Below, one piece after another: positions 1 to 8,314 of a stretch of DNA of 64,000 nucleotides. How positions within the stretch are numbered: the stretch's first letter is position 1; each line of letters opens with the position of its first letter. This stretch comes from Streptomyces sp. SID12501. GTDB taxonomy: Bacteria; Actinomycetota; Actinomycetes; Streptomycetales; Streptomycetaceae. The stretch spans positions 300,521 to 364,520 of the forward strand of contig NZ_JAAGLU010000003.1 in the NCBI RefSeq assembly GCF_010550245.1, read 5' to 3'. A program made the position numbers and the translations under genes. The notes under the pieces were generated by a model. The model was not told the origin of the DNA. It was given only the letters and a program-made list of their open reading frames with translations, and searched no databases.

Positions 1-247
1 GCTCGTGTTCCGGCGGGGGTGCCGTGCGGCCGAAGTCCTCGTGGGTGAAGCGGTGCTGGTAGGTCCGGCCCAGGCGGCGGTCGCGCAGCAGCGCCGAGAC
101 GTCCGCGTGGTGCGGGACCAGCCACTGGTTCGTGGGTTCGTAGTACACGACCCGGCCCCGGGCGCGCAGTTCGGCATACGCGGGGTACGGATCCGCGACG
201 AACGCCGGGTCCCAGGGGTCGAAAGCGAGGTCAAAAGCAGCTGCCAT
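1..247 (-). CDS. Cytochrome P450, N-terminal fragment cut by window edge
   Basis: The reverse strand from the ATG at 247 reads about 82 residues with no stop before the window edge. It contains FDPWDPAFVADPYPAYAEL and, further on, LLRDRRLGRTYQHRFTHEDF, the typical N-terminus of bacterial class I P450s (meander before helix A, then the B-helix region). P450s are soluble haem monooxygenases fed by ferredoxin. The haem-Cys and I-helix motifs lie outside the window, so activity and substrate cannot be judged. It is divergent from the femX-like gene, with about 240 bp of shared upstream DNA. Confidence 0.8.
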   Translation of the reverse strand, partial: MAAAFDLAFDPWDPAFVADPYPAYAELRARGRVVYYEPTNQWLVPHHADVSALLRDRRLGRTYQHRFTHEDFGRTAPPPEHE

Positions 248-488
248 GCACGGACGCTAGCCCGAGCCACCCCCATCTGACCAGGGACGTCTCACCGTAC
301 GACGCCTCGGGCCACCGACCGGCGATGGGCTGAGTTCGGGTTCCCGTCAGCGGCCCTTCGCCTGTCCTTCGCCTGTCCCGCCCGTCCGGTACACCGGGCC
401 CGACTGGGATACGGAGAACCAGTGAACCCTTGACCCGTCCGGTGATCCCCGGCTTAGGGTGGCCGCCCCGAACAGGAGTACCCCACCC

Positions 489-1640
489 ATGACCAGCCTG
501 TACGTGCGGGAGATCACGCGCGAGGAGCATCTGGCCCACCTGCGGCAGCATCCCGACGCGAGCCATCTCCAGATCCCCGAGTGGGGCGGCGTGAAGCCCG
601 ACTGGCTGCCGGAGAGCATCGGCTGGTTCGAGGGCGAGGCAGCGAATCAAGCGGTGGGCGACGCGATGGTCGCGGCGGCGCTCGTCCTGTACCGGCCGCT
701 GCCCGGCACGCGGCGCTACCTCGCGTACCTTCCCGACGGGCCCGCGATCGACTGGCGGACCCCTCGGCTGGAGCGCTGGCTGGACCCGCTCGTCGCCCAT
801 CTGGAGCGGATCGGGGCGTTCTCGGTGCGGATAGGGCCACCCCTGGTCGTACGTCACTGGGACCCGGCCACCGTGACGGCGGGCCTCGCAGACCCCGGCG
901 TACGGCATCTGCGCGAGCTGCCCGCCGGCGGCATCGACGGACACGCGCTCGACGCCGGCGAGCGGCTGCGGCGGCTCGGGTGGCGGCCGTGCGAGGAGGA
1001 CGACGGCAGCGGTTTCGGCCTCGGCCAGCCGCGCTACGGCTGCCGGATCCCGTTGTCGGGCCGCTCGGAGGACGACCTTCGCGCCGCCCTCGCCCCGCAC
1101 TGGGAACAGGCCCTGCACACCTCCGAGTTGGCGGACGTCCAGGTCTCGTGGGTGTCGGACGCCGACCTGCCCGAGTTCCACCGCCTGTACACCGCGACCG
1201 CCGCCCACGACGGCTTCAAGGCACGCCCGTTGGACTACTTCCGGCGCATGTGGCAGGCCCTGAACGCCGAGGACGACGACCGGCTCCGCCTCTACGTCGC
1301 CGAGTACGAGGGCGAGGTGCTCTCCGGGGCCCTCATGATCAACGTCGGCTCCCGGGCCTGGCACTCGTACCCCGCATCCGGCCGCCGGGGACGCCAACTC
1401 CGGCCCAGCAGCGCGCTGTTGTGGCGCATGCTGTGCGACGCGCTGTCGTCGGGCGTCGAGACGTACGACCTGCGTTCCATCACCCCCGCCCTCACCGAGG
1501 ACCGCCTCCTCGGCCGGCTCCACTTCAAGACGGGGGCCGGCGGCCAGGCCGTGGAGTACCTCGGGGAGTGGGAACTACCGGTGGGCAGCCAGGGCAAGCT
1601 GCTGCAACGGGCGTTGCGGGTCTATCTCGGCCGCAGATGA
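489..1640 (+). CDS. femX: FemX/FemAB-type peptidoglycan interpeptide-bridge aminoacyltransferase
   Basis: This 383-residue protein resembles the FemABX family, cytoplasmic enzymes that use aminoacyl-tRNA to add residues to the stem peptide of lipid-linked peptidoglycan precursors. In Streptomyces the bridge residue is Gly. Family traits seen are HLQIPEWGGVK near the N-terminus (the QTPEWG-like start) and, in the second GNAT-like half, a short SGALMINVG strand followed by a W-x-SYPASG turn and a Y-DLR motif. The start at 489 is preferred over the in-frame 459 because AGGAG sits about ten bases upstream of 489. There is a single FemX-like module and no coiled-coil arm. Confidence 0.85.
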   Translation: MTSLYVREITREEHLAHLRQHPDASHLQIPEWGGVKPDWLPESIGWFEGEAANQAVGDAMVAAALVLYRPLPGTRRYLAYLPDGPAIDWRTPRLERWLDPLVAHLERIGAFSVRIGPPLVVRHWDPATVTAGLADPGVRHLRELPAGGIDGHALDAGERLRRLGWRPCEEDDGSGFGLGQPRYGCRIPLSGRSEDDLRAALAPHWEQALHTSELADVQVSWVSDADLPEFHRLYTATAAHDGFKARPLDYFRRMWQALNAEDDDRLRLYVAEYEGEVLSGALMINVGSRAWHSYPASGRRGRQLRPSSALLWRMLCDALSSGVETYDLRSITPALTEDRLLGRLHFKTGAGGQAVEYLGEWELPVGSQGKLLQRALRVYLGRR

Positions 1641-1706
1641 CCCACCGTCCCGCACTCCACCATCCCGCACTCCACCGTCCCTCACCCCGGAGTCACGCGC
1701 CGACCC

Positions 1707-2381
1707 TCACCCGGGCGTCACCAGCCGTGCCTCGTACGCGAACACCGCCGCCTGGGTGCGGTCCCGCAGGCCCAGTTTCACCAGGATGCGGCTGACGTGC
1801 GTCTTGATCGTCGACTCGGCGACCACCAGTCGCCCCGCGATCTCCACGTTCGACAGGCCCTCCGCGATGAGCACCAGCACCTCGGTCTCCCGGTCGGTCA
1901 GCTCGCCGTACGCCGACTGCGCGCCCGCCATGACACGCGGCGCCTCGGAGAGTTTCGAGAACTCCGTGATCAGGCGCCGGGTGACCGAGGGGGCGAGCAG
2001 CGCCTCCCCGGCCGCCACCACCCGTACCCCCTCGGCCAGTTGACGTGCCGACGCGTCCTTCAGCAGGAAGCCCGACGCGCCCGCCCGCAGCGCCTGGTAC
2101 ACGTACTCGTCGAGGTCGAACGTCGTCAGCACCAGCACCTTCGCCGAGTCGTCCGCCGCGACGATCTCCCGGGTCGCCTCGATACCGTTCAGTTCGGGCA
2201 TCCGGATGTCCATCAGGACGACGTCCGGGGCGAGTTCACGCACCCGGTCCACCGCCTCTCGGCCGTTCACCGCCTCGCCGACGACCTCGATGTCCGGCAT
2301 CGCGTTCATCAGCACGGAGAAGCCCTCGCGGACCATCATCTGGTCGTCCACGATCAGTACGCGGATCGCAGGGGCGCTCAT
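1707..2381 (-). CDS. NarL/LuxR-family response regulator
   Basis: The 224-residue regulator has a receiver domain (residues about 7-125) with the acidic pair DD near the N-terminus, the phospho-acceptor D in VVLMDIRMPE, the T in VLVLTTF and the K in LLKDAS. A C-terminal LuxR-type helix-turn-helix follows (LTDRETEVLVLIAEGLSN to STIKTHVSRILVKLGLRDR). Its start codon overlaps the stop of the upstream histidine kinase gene by 4 bp, so it is the kinase's cognate partner. The signal and regulon cannot be read from sequence. Confidence 0.95.
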   Translation of the reverse strand: MSAPAIRVLIVDDQMMVREGFSVLMNAMPDIEVVGEAVNGREAVDRVRELAPDVVLMDIRMPELNGIEATREIVAADDSAKVLVLTTFDLDEYVYQALRAGASGFLLKDASARQLAEGVRVVAAGEALLAPSVTRRLITEFSKLSEAPRVMAGAQSAYGELTDRETEVLVLIAEGLSNVEIAGRLVVAESTIKTHVSRILVKLGLRDRTQAAVFAYEARLVTPG

Positions 2382-3772
2382 GCCTCGCCCGCTCCGTCCT
2401 CGTCCGTGACGCGCGCGACCGGGAGGAAGACCGTGACCTCGTAGCCGCCGTCGGCCGCCGGGGCCGCCGTCATCTCGCCGCCGAGCATGGAGACCCGCTC
2501 GCGCATCCCCGTGAGACCGTGCCCCGCGCCCTCCGTCGGCGTCTGCTTCACGAACGACACCTCCCCAGCCGGGCCGTTGACGATCCGCAGGCCCAACCCG
2601 CCGAGCACGTAACCGATTTCGACCCGCGCGCTCGCACCCGGCGCGTGCCGGAGCGTATTGCTCAGCGCCTCCTGCACGATCCGGTACGCCGACAGCTCGA
2701 CGCCCTGCGGGAGTTCACGTACCGCGCCCGTCACCACCTTCTCCACTCCCAGGCCCGCTTCCCTCACGTTGGCAAGTAGGGCGTCGAGGTCGGCCAGGGT
2801 CGGCTGCGGGGCGTCGGGAGCCTCGTAGTCCTTCGCGCGTACGACGCCCAGGACCCGGCGGAGTTCGGTGAGCGCGGCCACCGCGTTCTCGCGGATCGTC
2901 GCGAAGGCCTTCGTCAGCTCCTCGGGCGGGTCCTCCACCCGGTAGGGCGCCGCCTCCGCCTGGATGGCCACGACCATCATGTGGTGCGCGACGACGTCGT
3001 GCAGTTCACGTGCGATGGTCGTGCGTTCCTCCAGCAGGGTGCGCTTGGAACGCTCGTGCGCGGTCACCGTCTGCTGGGCGGTCACCTCCTGCTCGGCGGC
3101 CCGGCGCACCAGCAGCACGGTCACCACGAGCAGCGCCAGCGCCGAGACGAAGAGGAAGGGCAGGGCGTTGCTGCTGAAGTAACGGTCGCCGAAGAGGATC
3201 TCGGCGCCCATGGCGTACGCCGCCGTCAGCGCCCACATCCAGGCGGCCGTACGCTGCCGGGTCCGGGCGGCCACGACCGTCAGCACCACCAGGTGGGCGA
3301 CGAAACTCGGGGGCGCCCAGGGCCAGTCGCCGGACCCGTAGTCGCGGGTCTCGTCCTGGCCGATCGCGGCGACGGCCGGGATCGAGGCCAGGGAGAACCA
3401 GAAGGCCCCGACCGGCCGGACCAGCGTCAGCAGGATCGGCCCCAGCGAGAAGAAGGTCATCGCCAGCGCCACCAGCACATCCCCGCGGCTGGTGGCGAAG
3501 GAGACGAGCGCGGCCAGCATCCCGGCCGCGCCCACCAGGGCGTGCGGCGTCCAGACCGCGTACGGGCGCAGCCGCCGGGGCAGCACACGGGCGATCCCGC
3601 CGGGCTTGTTCCTCGGGGGCAGCGGGCGGTAGGCGAGGGGGTCGTTCAGCAGGTCCGCGCGCAGCCCTGCCAGGGCGTCCATGGCCAGCCGGAGCTCGGG
3701 GCTGCGTGACAGCAGCCCGTCGCCCGCCGGGCTCGGCTCGGGTTTTGTCTGCGTGTGGGTCGTCTCAGTCAC
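2378..3772 (-). CDS. DesK/NarX-type (HisKA_3) sensor histidine kinase
   Basis: This 464-residue membrane kinase starts at a GTG at 3772. A cytoplasmic N-terminal arm of about 85 residues is followed by four or five hydrophobic segments (about residues 75-220). The dimerisation/H-box reads ARELHDVVAHHMMVV, with the phospho-accepting His after EL. The C-terminal HATPase_c domain has the N-box in VQEALSNTLRHA and a G-box near GHGLTGMRERV. No large extracellular domain is seen, so the stimulus may be sensed in or near the membrane, as in DesK-like kinases. It is followed directly by its response regulator gene. Confidence 0.93.
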   Translation of the reverse strand: MTETTHTQTKPEPSPAGDGLLSRSPELRLAMDALAGLRADLLNDPLAYRPLPPRNKPGGIARVLPRRLRPYAVWTPHALVGAAGMLAALVSFATSRGDVLVALAMTFFSLGPILLTLVRPVGAFWFSLASIPAVAAIGQDETRDYGSGDWPWAPPSFVAHLVVLTVVAARTRQRTAAWMWALTAAYAMGAEILFGDRYFSSNALPFLFVSALALLVVTVLLVRRAAEQEVTAQQTVTAHERSKRTLLEERTTIARELHDVVAHHMMVVAIQAEAAPYRVEDPPEELTKAFATIRENAVAALTELRRVLGVVRAKDYEAPDAPQPTLADLDALLANVREAGLGVEKVVTGAVRELPQGVELSAYRIVQEALSNTLRHAPGASARVEIGYVLGGLGLRIVNGPAGEVSFVKQTPTEGAGHGLTGMRERVSMLGGEMTAAPAADGGYEVTVFLPVARVTDEDGAGEA

Positions 3773-3872
3773 ATACAGAACGGTAGGAGGCGGCCGGGCC
3801 GCGGTCGTCAGCAGTGAGGGGGGTTCTTCGCCGTCCGCCTCAGGTACTACGACGGCTGCTACGAGTACGACC

Positions 3873-4769
3873 TCACCACGCGAGCTGGGCGATCTCCTCC
3901 GCGACCACCGCGCACGCGTCCGCCACCGGGTCGATCAGCGGAAAGTGACCGACGTCCGCCAGCAGCGTCACACCGACCACCTCACCGGCCTTCGCCGCCG
4001 CGTCCGCGTACGACTCGGCGACCAACTCCGGTACGTCGGTGTCGGCGCGCCCCTGTACGAGGGTGGTCGCGATGCCGGTGGGGAGCAGCAGCGCCGGGTC
4101 GGCGTAGGGCTGACGCTCGGCGAAGTGCCCTTCCCCGCCCAGGAGTTGACGGACGGCGTTGGAGCAGACGTCCAGCTTCGCGGCGACGCCGAAGTCCGCG
4201 ACCGGGGCGAGGGCGACCACACCGCGCAACGGGGCGGGGCGGGCCAGGAACCAGGGCGCGTCGGCGGGGAGGAGATGCCGGGCGGCGACCCACAGGGCCA
4301 GGTGCCCGCCCGCCGAGTGCCCGGTGACGACCGTGCGGCGCGGGTCGGCCTGCGGGAGGTGGGCCGCCGCGAGCGCGGGCAGGGCGTCCAGCGCCGCCGC
4401 GACGTCGTCGAAGGTGTCGGGCCAGCGGCCGGCGACAGTGGGGTCGTCCCCGCCCCGCCGGTACTCCACGTTGGCCACGGCGAACCCGCGCCGGGCCAGG
4501 AACGCGGCGAACGGCGTGATGTGCCGGCGGTCGTACGGCGCCCGCCAGGCACCCCCGTGCAGCACGACGACCAGCGGCGCGCTCTTGTCGTCCGGCAGCG
4601 ACCGGGGGCCCTGCGGGGCATAGAAGTCGATCACCTGGTCGGGGTGGTCGCCGTACGCGGCGGTGGCGTCGGGGTCGACGGGCGGGTGCGAGAAGGCCGA
4701 CGCCTCTTCCGCAGCGCGCGCGGCAGCCTCCGCAGCGCCGTGCTCCCTTGCTACGGCATCGTCCGGCAT
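3873..4769 (-). CDS. Alpha/beta hydrolase, probable arylformamidase of the kynurenine pathway
   Basis: This 298-residue hydrolase carries the oxyanion motif HGGAWR (about residue 90) and the nucleophile elbow GHSAGGHLALW. A later Asp (GRADTDVP) and a His (DVGHFPLID) complete a Ser-Asp-His triad. HGGxW plus GHSAGG is the signature of eukaryote-like kynurenine formamidases and related carboxylesterases. It lies immediately after kynU and kynA on the same strand and could supply the missing N-formylkynurenine hydrolysis step. A 214-bp gap to kynU suggests its own promoter. The enzyme family is clear; the substrate is inferred from context. Confidence 0.75.
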   Translation of the reverse strand: MPDDAVAREHGAAEAAARAAEEASAFSHPPVDPDATAAYGDHPDQVIDFYAPQGPRSLPDDKSAPLVVVLHGGAWRAPYDRRHITPFAAFLARRGFAVANVEYRRGGDDPTVAGRWPDTFDDVAAALDALPALAAAHLPQADPRRTVVTGHSAGGHLALWVAARHLLPADAPWFLARPAPLRGVVALAPVADFGVAAKLDVCSNAVRQLLGGEGHFAERQPYADPALLLPTGIATTLVQGRADTDVPELVAESYADAAAKAGEVVGVTLLADVGHFPLIDPVADACAVVAEEIAQLAW

Positions 4770-4983
4770 GGTCCAACCTCTCAGCGACGTACGGGATTTG
4801 GCGGACCTGGAGAGAATTCGGCCGTTGCCGGGACGCTATCAGGCCCCGTGACGTGCGCTGACACGCGGAAGTGACGCTCGGTGCACATATGTACATTCCC
4901 GGCGGCGGCCGTCGTACATGTCACGCCGACCGTCGCCGGATCAAGCCCGAGCCCGGGGCTGAGCCCGAGCCCGGACAGAGAAC
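4770..4983 (-). promoter_or_regulatory. Leader between kynU and the formamidase-like gene, with palindromic element
   Basis: This 214-bp spacer contains an imperfect palindrome around TGCACATATGTACA (about 4882-4895) and a related GTACATGTCAC further on (about 4912-4922). It also holds a tandem CCCGAGCCCGG-type repeat close to the kynU stop. GAGAGG precedes the hydrolase ATG. The palindromes could be an operator for a separate promoter, but no regulator is encoded next to it. Confidence 0.35.
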
Positions 4984-6228
4984 TCAGCCCGCCACGACCT
5001 CGCCCAGCACCCGGGCCGCCCGCTCCACGTCCGCGAACCCGACGTACAGCGGCGTGAACCCGAACCGAAGCACGTCCGGCCGCCGGAAGTCGCCGACGAC
5101 GCCCCGCTCGATGAGCCGTGCCATCACGTCCCCCGCGTCCGAGCACCGCAGCGCGATCTGGCTCCCGCGCTCGGCATGCGCGACCGGCGTCACGCACTCG
5201 ACGCGCCCCTCCGGGACGTACTCGTCGACGCACTCCAGGAAGAAGTCGGTCAGGGCGAGGGACTTGGCCCGGACGGCGTCGATGCCGACCCCGTCCCACA
5301 CCTCCAGGGCCGCCTCCAGGGCGAGCATCGAGAGGATGTCCGGCGTACCGACCCGCCCACGCGTCGCACCCGGGGCGGGGGCGTACTCGGGCCGCATGCC
5401 GAAGGGGTCGGCGTGCGAGGTCCAGCCGGGCAGGGGCGAGTCGAACCGCTCCTGGTGCGCCTGGTTCACGTACAGGTAGGCGGGCGAACCGGGCCCGCCG
5501 TTCAGGTACTTGTAGGTGCAGCCGACGGCGAGATCGACCCCGTGCTCGTCCAGCCCGACCGGCAGGGCGCCCGCGCTGTGGCACAGGTCCCAGACGGCCA
5601 GGGCGCCGGACGCGTGGATCGCGGCCGTGAGGGCGGGCAGGTCGTGCAGCCGGCCGGTGCGGTAGTCGACGTGGTTGAGCAGCACGGCGGCGGTACGGTC
5701 GCTCAACTCCCCGGGTACGGCGCCAGGTTCGAGCGCACGCAGGGTGCAGCCGGTCATCCGGGCGGCGGACTCGGCGATGTAACCGTCGGTGGGGAAGGTG
5801 GCGGCGTCGACAAGAATCTCGTCACGACCGCCCGCCCCGCCACCCCCCGCCAGCCGCACCGCACCCACAACTGCCTTGAAAACATTGACACTTGTCGAGT
5901 CACCGACGACGACCTGACCGGGCGCCGCACCCACCAGCGGAGCGATACGGTCACCGATCCGCTCGGGCGCGGTCCACCATCCGCTCTCGTCCCAGGACCG
6001 GATGAGCAGCTCGCCCCACTCCCGGCGCACGACGTCGTCGAGCCGGCCGGGGACGGACGCGGGCAGCGCGCCGAGCGAGTTCCCGTCCAGGTAGGTGACA
6101 CCGAAGTCGAGCACGAACCGCTCGCGCAGCTTGGCGAGTTCGTCGCGCGAGTCCAGTTCCCGGGCCAGATCGTCCTTGGCGGGCAGCAGTTTGGAGGAAA
6201 GGGGCTTGGTGGCAGGCAGCTCAGACAT
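4984..6228 (-). CDS. kynU: Kynureninase
   Basis: This 414-residue PLP enzyme of fold type I cleaves kynurenine (or 3-hydroxykynurenine) to anthranilate and alanine. Recognisable blocks are YLDGNSLGALP near the N-terminus, GDSTSVNVFK (phosphate binding), WDLCHSAGALPV containing the PLP-binding Asp, and VGCTYKYLNGGPGSPAYLYV containing the Schiff-base lysine. Length is normal for the family. Its start overlaps the kynA stop by 8 bp, so the two are translationally coupled. Confidence 0.96.
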   Translation of the reverse strand: MSELPATKPLSSKLLPAKDDLARELDSRDELAKLRERFVLDFGVTYLDGNSLGALPASVPGRLDDVVRREWGELLIRSWDESGWWTAPERIGDRIAPLVGAAPGQVVVGDSTSVNVFKAVVGAVRLAGGGGAGGRDEILVDAATFPTDGYIAESAARMTGCTLRALEPGAVPGELSDRTAAVLLNHVDYRTGRLHDLPALTAAIHASGALAVWDLCHSAGALPVGLDEHGVDLAVGCTYKYLNGGPGSPAYLYVNQAHQERFDSPLPGWTSHADPFGMRPEYAPAPGATRGRVGTPDILSMLALEAALEVWDGVGIDAVRAKSLALTDFFLECVDEYVPEGRVECVTPVAHAERGSQIALRCSDAGDVMARLIERGVVGDFRRPDVLRFGFTPLYVGFADVERAARVLGEVVAG

Positions 6229-7066
6229 GGGACCTCGCCGTCCACAGTTCGGGGAACACGTTCTTCTGCGCCCGCTTCTCCAGCCAGGCGACCCCGGCGG
6301 AGCCGCCGGTACCGGCCTTGGCGCCCATGGCCCGCCGGGTGGCGACGAGATGGTCGTTGCGCCAACGCCACACCAGCTCGGCGACGTCCGTCAACGCCTC
6401 ACCGAGGCGGGCGAGTTCGGCCTCGGGGTCACCGGAGTACAGCGCGGTCCAGGCGGCCTCGACCTCGGCCGACGGCTCGTACCGCCGGGACACGTCCCGG
6501 GACAGGACGGCGTCCGGGACGGCGTACCCGCGGCGCGCGAGCAGCGCCAACACCTCGTCGTACAGGCTCGGTTCGTGCAGCGCCTTCTCCAGCTCGGCGT
6601 ACACACGGGATGCGGCGCGGTGCGGTACGAGCATCGACGCGGACTTCTCGCCGAGCAGGAACTCCATCCGCCGGTACATCGCGGACTGGAACCCGGAACC
6701 CTCACCGAGGGCGGCGCGGTACGAGTTGAACTGGGCCGGGGTGAGCTGGGCGAGGGGACGCCACGAGGCGTTGAGCGCGTCCAGCTCACGCACGGACCGC
6801 TTGAGCGCGGCGACGGCGGTGGGCACGTCGTCTCCGCGCAGCGCCTTCGCGGCGGTCTCCCACTCGTGCACGATGACCGTGAACCACAGCTCCATGACCT
6901 GGGTGGTCACCAGGAAGACCATCTCTCCGGGGTCGTCGGAGAGGGGGTGCTGGAGGTGGGTGAGGACGTCGGCCTGTACGTAGTCCTCGTACGGGGTGGT
7001 TCCGGCGAAGTCGAGATGCGGGGTCTCGGGCTCCGAAGCCTCGGAGTGCTGGGCCTGGAGGGACAT
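6221..7066 (-). CDS. kynA: Tryptophan 2,3-dioxygenase
   Basis: This 281-residue haem enzyme opens the indole ring of L-tryptophan to N-formylkynurenine, the first step of the kynurenine route. Family blocks include HLDFAGTTPYEDYVQADVL, FLVTTQVMELWF, FNSYRAALGEGSGFQS and WRWRNDHLVATRRAMGAKAGTGGS. In the last block the proximal His and the GTGGS substrate loop are intact. An AGGAG lies about eight bases before the ATG at 7066. It is the first gene of the kynA-kynU operon. Confidence 0.97.
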   Translation of the reverse strand: MSLQAQHSEASEPETPHLDFAGTTPYEDYVQADVLTHLQHPLSDDPGEMVFLVTTQVMELWFTVIVHEWETAAKALRGDDVPTAVAALKRSVRELDALNASWRPLAQLTPAQFNSYRAALGEGSGFQSAMYRRMEFLLGEKSASMLVPHRAASRVYAELEKALHEPSLYDEVLALLARRGYAVPDAVLSRDVSRRYEPSAEVEAAWTALYSGDPEAELARLGEALTDVAELVWRWRNDHLVATRRAMGAKAGTGGSAGVAWLEKRAQKNVFPELWTARSHV

Positions 7067-7169
7067 CGCTGTCTCCTGTTGTACTCAGGGTAGCGGTCCG
7101 CCCCTGCCGAATTCCGACACGGGGGCCCCGGTCCCCGGGGCATTCAACACAATCGTGCCCCGAATCCGC

Positions 7170-7197
7170 AAGGCCCGCCTGTTCACAGGCGGGCCTT
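7170..7197 (+). terminator. Strong hairpin with T-tract on + strand
   Basis: Perfect 12-bp arms (7170-7181 and 7186-7197) enclose a TTCA loop, with TTTT at the 3' side on the plus strand. It sits between divergent genes (kynA leftward, lipoprotein rightward), so it terminates no annotated rightward gene. On the minus strand it would lie about 100 nt inside the kynA leader, without a T-run. Confidence 0.75.
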
Positions 7198-7420
7198 TTG
7201 TACGGACAAACGGTTGCCCAAGCCGCCCCGGAGGCGGAGGGGGTGTTCTCCGGGCATCCGGCGCGGGTGGTGGAGCGGTCGTCGGGACGTGCCGGCGAGG
7301 GCGGGGCCGAGGCACGCCGGCGCCGTCTGTCCCCCTTTTCACCGAACCGCCCACCCACTCCACACGTACTTTTGTACGATCACCGCACGCAAGGCGGGGG
7401 TACCAAGGGGGAGGGCGTGG

Positions 7421-8314
7421 ATGTGCGACAACTCAGGTAGACGCGGGGCGACTTGGCGGCTGAGGACCGTGACATCGGTTGCCGCGGCGGCTGTGCTGGT
7501 CGGCGGCTGCGGTGCCGGGGACGAGAAGGCGGCCGGACCCAGCCCTTCGGCGTCCGGCCGGTCCGCGACTCCGACCGCGGCAGGCTCTCCGTCATCGACC
7601 TCGTCCTCGTCGTCACCCGCGTCTCCCTCAACCCCGTCGGCTTCGCCGTCCACGAGTGGTGACGCGTCGTCGCTGACACCGTTCCAGGCGGACCCCGCCC
7701 AGGTGCCCCGGACGAAGCAGCAGGCCGAGAAGCTGGCGATGGCTGTCGCGCTGCAACCGGCGGCGTGGGGCGCGGACTTCCGGGCTCAGCAGCCGGCCGC
7801 GAGTACCCCCGGCACCGTCGCCGTGCTCGGCGAACAGTGCCGGTGGGAACGCCGGGCTCTCCCCAAGGGTGTCCTGGCCTCGCGGTCCCTCTACAGCGAG
7901 ATTCCCGGCAGCGGAGCCAAGGGCGAGGTCAGGGTGACCGCGGCGGTCACCGTGCACGCCACAGTGCTCGACGCCGACGACCAGTTGTCCACCACGCTGG
8001 AGGAGCCGTTGCGCTGCCAGGAACAGCAGGTCCGTACCGATGAACGGATATCCGGGCTCATCTCGGTCGGCAATCCGTACGGCCAGGGCGGCAACACCTA
8101 CGCGGACGACGCGGTCGTCGAGATAGGCAAATACCTCACCGGGAACAGCGAGCAGACATATCGCTGGCAGGTCGCCCGGCTCGGCACGGTGGTCGTGACC
8201 GTGTCGGTGAAGGGCGCCAAGGGCCACTCGGACGACGAGTTGTCCCAGTACGCGTCGCAAGCCCTCGTCACGATGCTCGACCGCGTGAAGTCCGAGCTCG
8301 GGGGGAAGAACTGA
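7421..8314 (+). CDS. Secreted lipoprotein, probable partner of the downstream receptor kinases
   Basis: This 297-residue protein starts at the ATG at 7421 with an AAGGGGGAGG Shine-Dalgarno upstream. A signal peptide rich in Ala/Val ends in the lipobox LVGGC at about residues 26-30, followed by a roughly 60-residue Ser/Thr/Pro/Ala linker, so the protein should be anchored outside the membrane. The globular part (about residues 95-297) has no motif I recognise. Two cysteines (GEQCRWE and LRCQEQQ) may form a disulphide. The stop overlaps the start of the next kinase gene by one base, which implies coupled expression. Confidence 0.8.
   Translation: MCDNSGRRGATWRLRTVTSVAAAAVLVGGCGAGDEKAAGPSPSASGRSATPTAAGSPSSTSSSSSPASPSTPSASPSTSGDASSLTPFQADPAQVPRTKQQAEKLAMAVALQPAAWGADFRAQQPAASTPGTVAVLGEQCRWERRALPKGVLASRSLYSEIPGSGAKGEVRVTAAVTVHATVLDADDQLSTTLEEPLRCQEQQVRTDERISGLISVGNPYGQGGNTYADDAVVEIGKYLTGNSEQTYRWQVARLGTVVVTVSVKGAKGHSDDELSQYASQALVTMLDRVKSELGGKN

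Noticed and set aside
231..1523. 430-codon open frame antisense to femX
   Set aside because: Composition shadow of the femX frame; no family resemblance and no ribosome site.
7085..7170. Possible tRNA gene ending at the terminator at 7170
   Set aside because: No T-arm GTTCGAATCC-like sequence in the right place and no acceptor stem could be paired on either strand.
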